From Pseudovibrio sp. JCM 19062 (GTDB lineage Bacteria > Pseudomonadota > Alphaproteobacteria > Rhizobiales > Stappiaceae): 36,642 nucleotides of DNA. The position numbers and the translations under genes were made by a program. Shown here one piece after another: positions 35,386 through 36,642 of this stretch (within the stretch, counting starts at the first letter, position 1; every line of letters begins with the position of its first letter). The stretch covers positions 1-36,642 of the forward strand of contig BAXV01000036.1 in assembly GCA_001310715.1 (NCBI GenBank), written 5' to 3'. The notes beneath the pieces were generated by a model. It did not search any database and was not told the DNA's origin. It saw only the letters and a list, made by a program, of their open reading frames with translations.

Positions 35386-36101
35386 CACTCACCTTCCTTC
35401 CCGGCTTCAGCCGCTGCAACAGCAGAGTTCTGACGGAATGCACCTGGTACAGGAGCGTTCTCTGGCAGAGACTTCTTAATTGCATCACGAACCAGGATCC
35501 AACCGCCTTTAGAACCAGGCACAGAACCTTCAACCATGATCAGACCACGTTCTACGTCAGTACGTACAACTTTGAGGTTCTGAGTGGTGACGCGTTCAGC
35601 ACCGAGGTGTCCGGCCATCTTCTTGCCTTTGAACACCTTACCTGGATCCTGACACTGACCGGTAGAACCGTGCGCACGGTGTGAAATAGACACACCATGT
35701 GAAGCGCGACCACCACCGAAGTTGTGACGCTTCATCGCACCAGCAAAGCCCTTACCGATAGAGGTGCCGGTTACATCCACGAACTGACCGTTAAGGAAGT
35801 GGTCAGCTGTAAGCTCAGCACCAACTTCGATCAAGTTCTCTTCAGAAACACGGAACTCAGCGAGTTTGCGCTTAGGCTCAACCTTTGCAACCGCAAAGTG
35901 GCCACGCATCGCGCGGTTCGTGTTCTTAACTTTTGCCGCACCTACGCCCAACTGAAGCGCAGTGTAGCCGTTCTTGTCTGCCGTCCGGTGAGCAACAACT
36001 TGACAGTTGTCTAGACGCAGTACTGTAACGGGCACGTGTTCACCTGCCTCGTTATAAATACGGGTCATACCCACCTTCTGTGCGATCACTCCAGAACGCA
36101 T
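35385..36101 (-). CDS. rplC: 50S ribosomal protein L3
   Basis: The protein has 238 residues and is intact. L3 initiates 50S assembly. [20 protein letters not shown] opens it, and [20 protein letters not shown] is the core where PrmB methylates a glutamine in the E. coli protein. The ATG at 36101 follows AAGGGG; the frame extends to 36122 but that part is not L3. A glutamate/alanine-rich tail ([10 protein letters not shown]) ends it. It lies 21 bases after rpsJ. Confidence 0.97.
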   Translation of the reverse strand: MRSGVIAQKVGMTRIYNEAGEHVPVTVLRLDNCQVVAHRTADKNGYTALQLGVGAAKVKNTNRAMRGHFAVAKVEPKRKLAEFRVSEENLIEVGAELTADHFLNGQFVDVTGTSIGKGFAGAMKRHNFGGGRASHGVSISHRAHGSTGQCQDPGKVFKGKKMAGHLGAERVTTQNLKVVRTDVERGLIMVEGSVPGSKGGWILVRDAIKKSLPENAPVPGAFRQNSAVAAAEAGKEGE

Positions 36102-36122
36102 TACTGTGTCCCCTTGCCGCAC

Positions 36123-36431
36123 TTAGAGCTTGATCTCGACGTCAACGCCAGCAGCCAGGTCGAGCTTCATCAAAGCATCAACTGTCTGTGGTGTTGGGTC
36201 GACGATGTCCAAAAGGCGCTTATGTGTGCGCATTTCAAACTGATCGCGGCTCTTTTTATCAACATGCGGGCCGCGAAGTACTGTGTACTTCTCAATCCGC
36301 GTCGGCAACGGAACTGGTCCACGCACTTGTGCGCCGGTCCGTTTCGCCGTGTTCACGATTTCCTTAGTGGAAGCGTCAAGAACACGGTGATCAAACGCCT
36401 TCAGGCGGATCCGTATATTCTGGCCGTTCAT
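36123..36431 (-). CDS. rpsJ: 30S ribosomal protein S10 (NusE)
   Basis: The protein has 102 residues and is intact. [20 protein letters not shown] and [20 protein letters not shown] are invariant S10 parts; [20 protein letters not shown] follows. Besides its 30S role S10 works as NusE in antitermination with NusB. It is the first gene after tuf and starts the S10 group. Confidence 0.98.
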   Translation of the reverse strand: MNGQNIRIRLKAFDHRVLDASTKEIVNTAKRTGAQVRGPVPLPTRIEKYTVLRGPHVDKKSRDQFEMRTHKRLLDIVDPTPQTVDALMKLDLAAGVDVEIKL

Positions 36432-36456
36432 GACTAATCCTTAACTGAGCAAAACA

Positions 36457-36487
36457 ACTGCGGTTCAACACAAGATCGAACCGCAGT
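36457..36487 (-). terminator. Hairpin between tuf and rpsJ
   Basis: ACTGCGGTTC and GAACCGCAGT form a perfect ten-pair stem with an 11-base loop, starting 13 bases after the tuf stop codon. On the minus strand it is followed by TGTTTTGC, a poor T-run. It may be a partial terminator or attenuator controlling entry into the S10 operon, or a processing site. Confidence 0.55.
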
Positions 36488-36500
36488 CCAAACTCAATTC

Positions 36501-36642
36501 TTATTCAATGATTTCAGCTACCACACCAGCGCCGACGGTACGACCGCCTTCACGGATAGCGAAGCGCAGACCATCTTCCATAGCGATTGGTACGATAAGT
36601 TCAACTGAAACAGCAACGTTATCACCAGGCATCACCATTTCC
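36501..36642 (-). CDS. tuf: Elongation factor Tu, C-terminal 47 residues (partial)
   Basis: The window ends inside this gene. The visible residues [20 protein letters not shown] and [20 protein letters not shown] are the C-terminal end of EF-Tu domain 3. EF-Tu delivers aminoacyl-tRNA to the ribosome. Its place before rpsJ is the standard str-S10 arrangement. The frame is intact as far as it goes. Confidence 0.97.
   Translation of the reverse strand, partial: EMVMPGDNVAVSVELIVPIAMEDGLRFAIREGGRTVGAGVVAEIIE

Overview
The window is a piece of an alphaproteobacterial chromosome. The F1-ATPase assembly factor ATP12, propionyl-CoA carboxylase, paired bacterioferritins, a short-type adenylate kinase and the gene order around the ribosomal operon all point to Hyphomicrobiales, and the moderate GC would suit a marine Stappiaceae/Pseudovibrio-like genome. 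The genus is inference only. Nearly all genes lie on the minus strand.

Layout from left to right. (1) 1-1496: a truncated secreted ORF, then a RibN-type riboflavin transporter on the minus strand, preceded by a clear FMN riboswitch. (2) 1497-4649, minus: propionyl-CoA carboxylase alpha (pccA), a HAD phosphatase and a small gamma-glutamylcyclotransferase-like gene. (3) 4899-7668, plus: folB followed by five tandem genes for about 100-residue exported proteins of one family, which I cannot name. (4) 7874-10787, minus: pccB and two haem-type bacterioferritins. (5) 11042-19574, minus: the set degQ-like / rarA / patatin-like / crcB / rluC-like / HAD / ATP12. (6) 19838-22036: a methyl-accepting chemotaxis protein. 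(7) 22371-36642, minus: tuf (partial) and the S10-spc-alpha ribosomal cluster from rpsJ to rplQ, with secY, adk and rpoA.

The most unusual content is the five-gene array that separates pccA from pccB on the opposite strand. Its members align without gaps through the core. Two of four cysteines are replaced together in the last three copies, which suggests a disulfide pair gained or lost as a unit. Copies three to five are recent duplicates with mosaic identity. The ribN leader also shows a possible helix that would sequester the Shine-Dalgarno site, and intrinsic terminators cut the ribosomal cluster after rplO and after adk.

Caution on sequence quality: I count about 26 reading-frame breaks in 18 genes, including many essential ribosomal protein genes. 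Nine are extra bases in runs of 7-8 A or T; the others are mostly single missing bases. Correcting each one restores a protein of normal family length, so I treat them as sequencing or assembly errors and annotate full-length genes across them.
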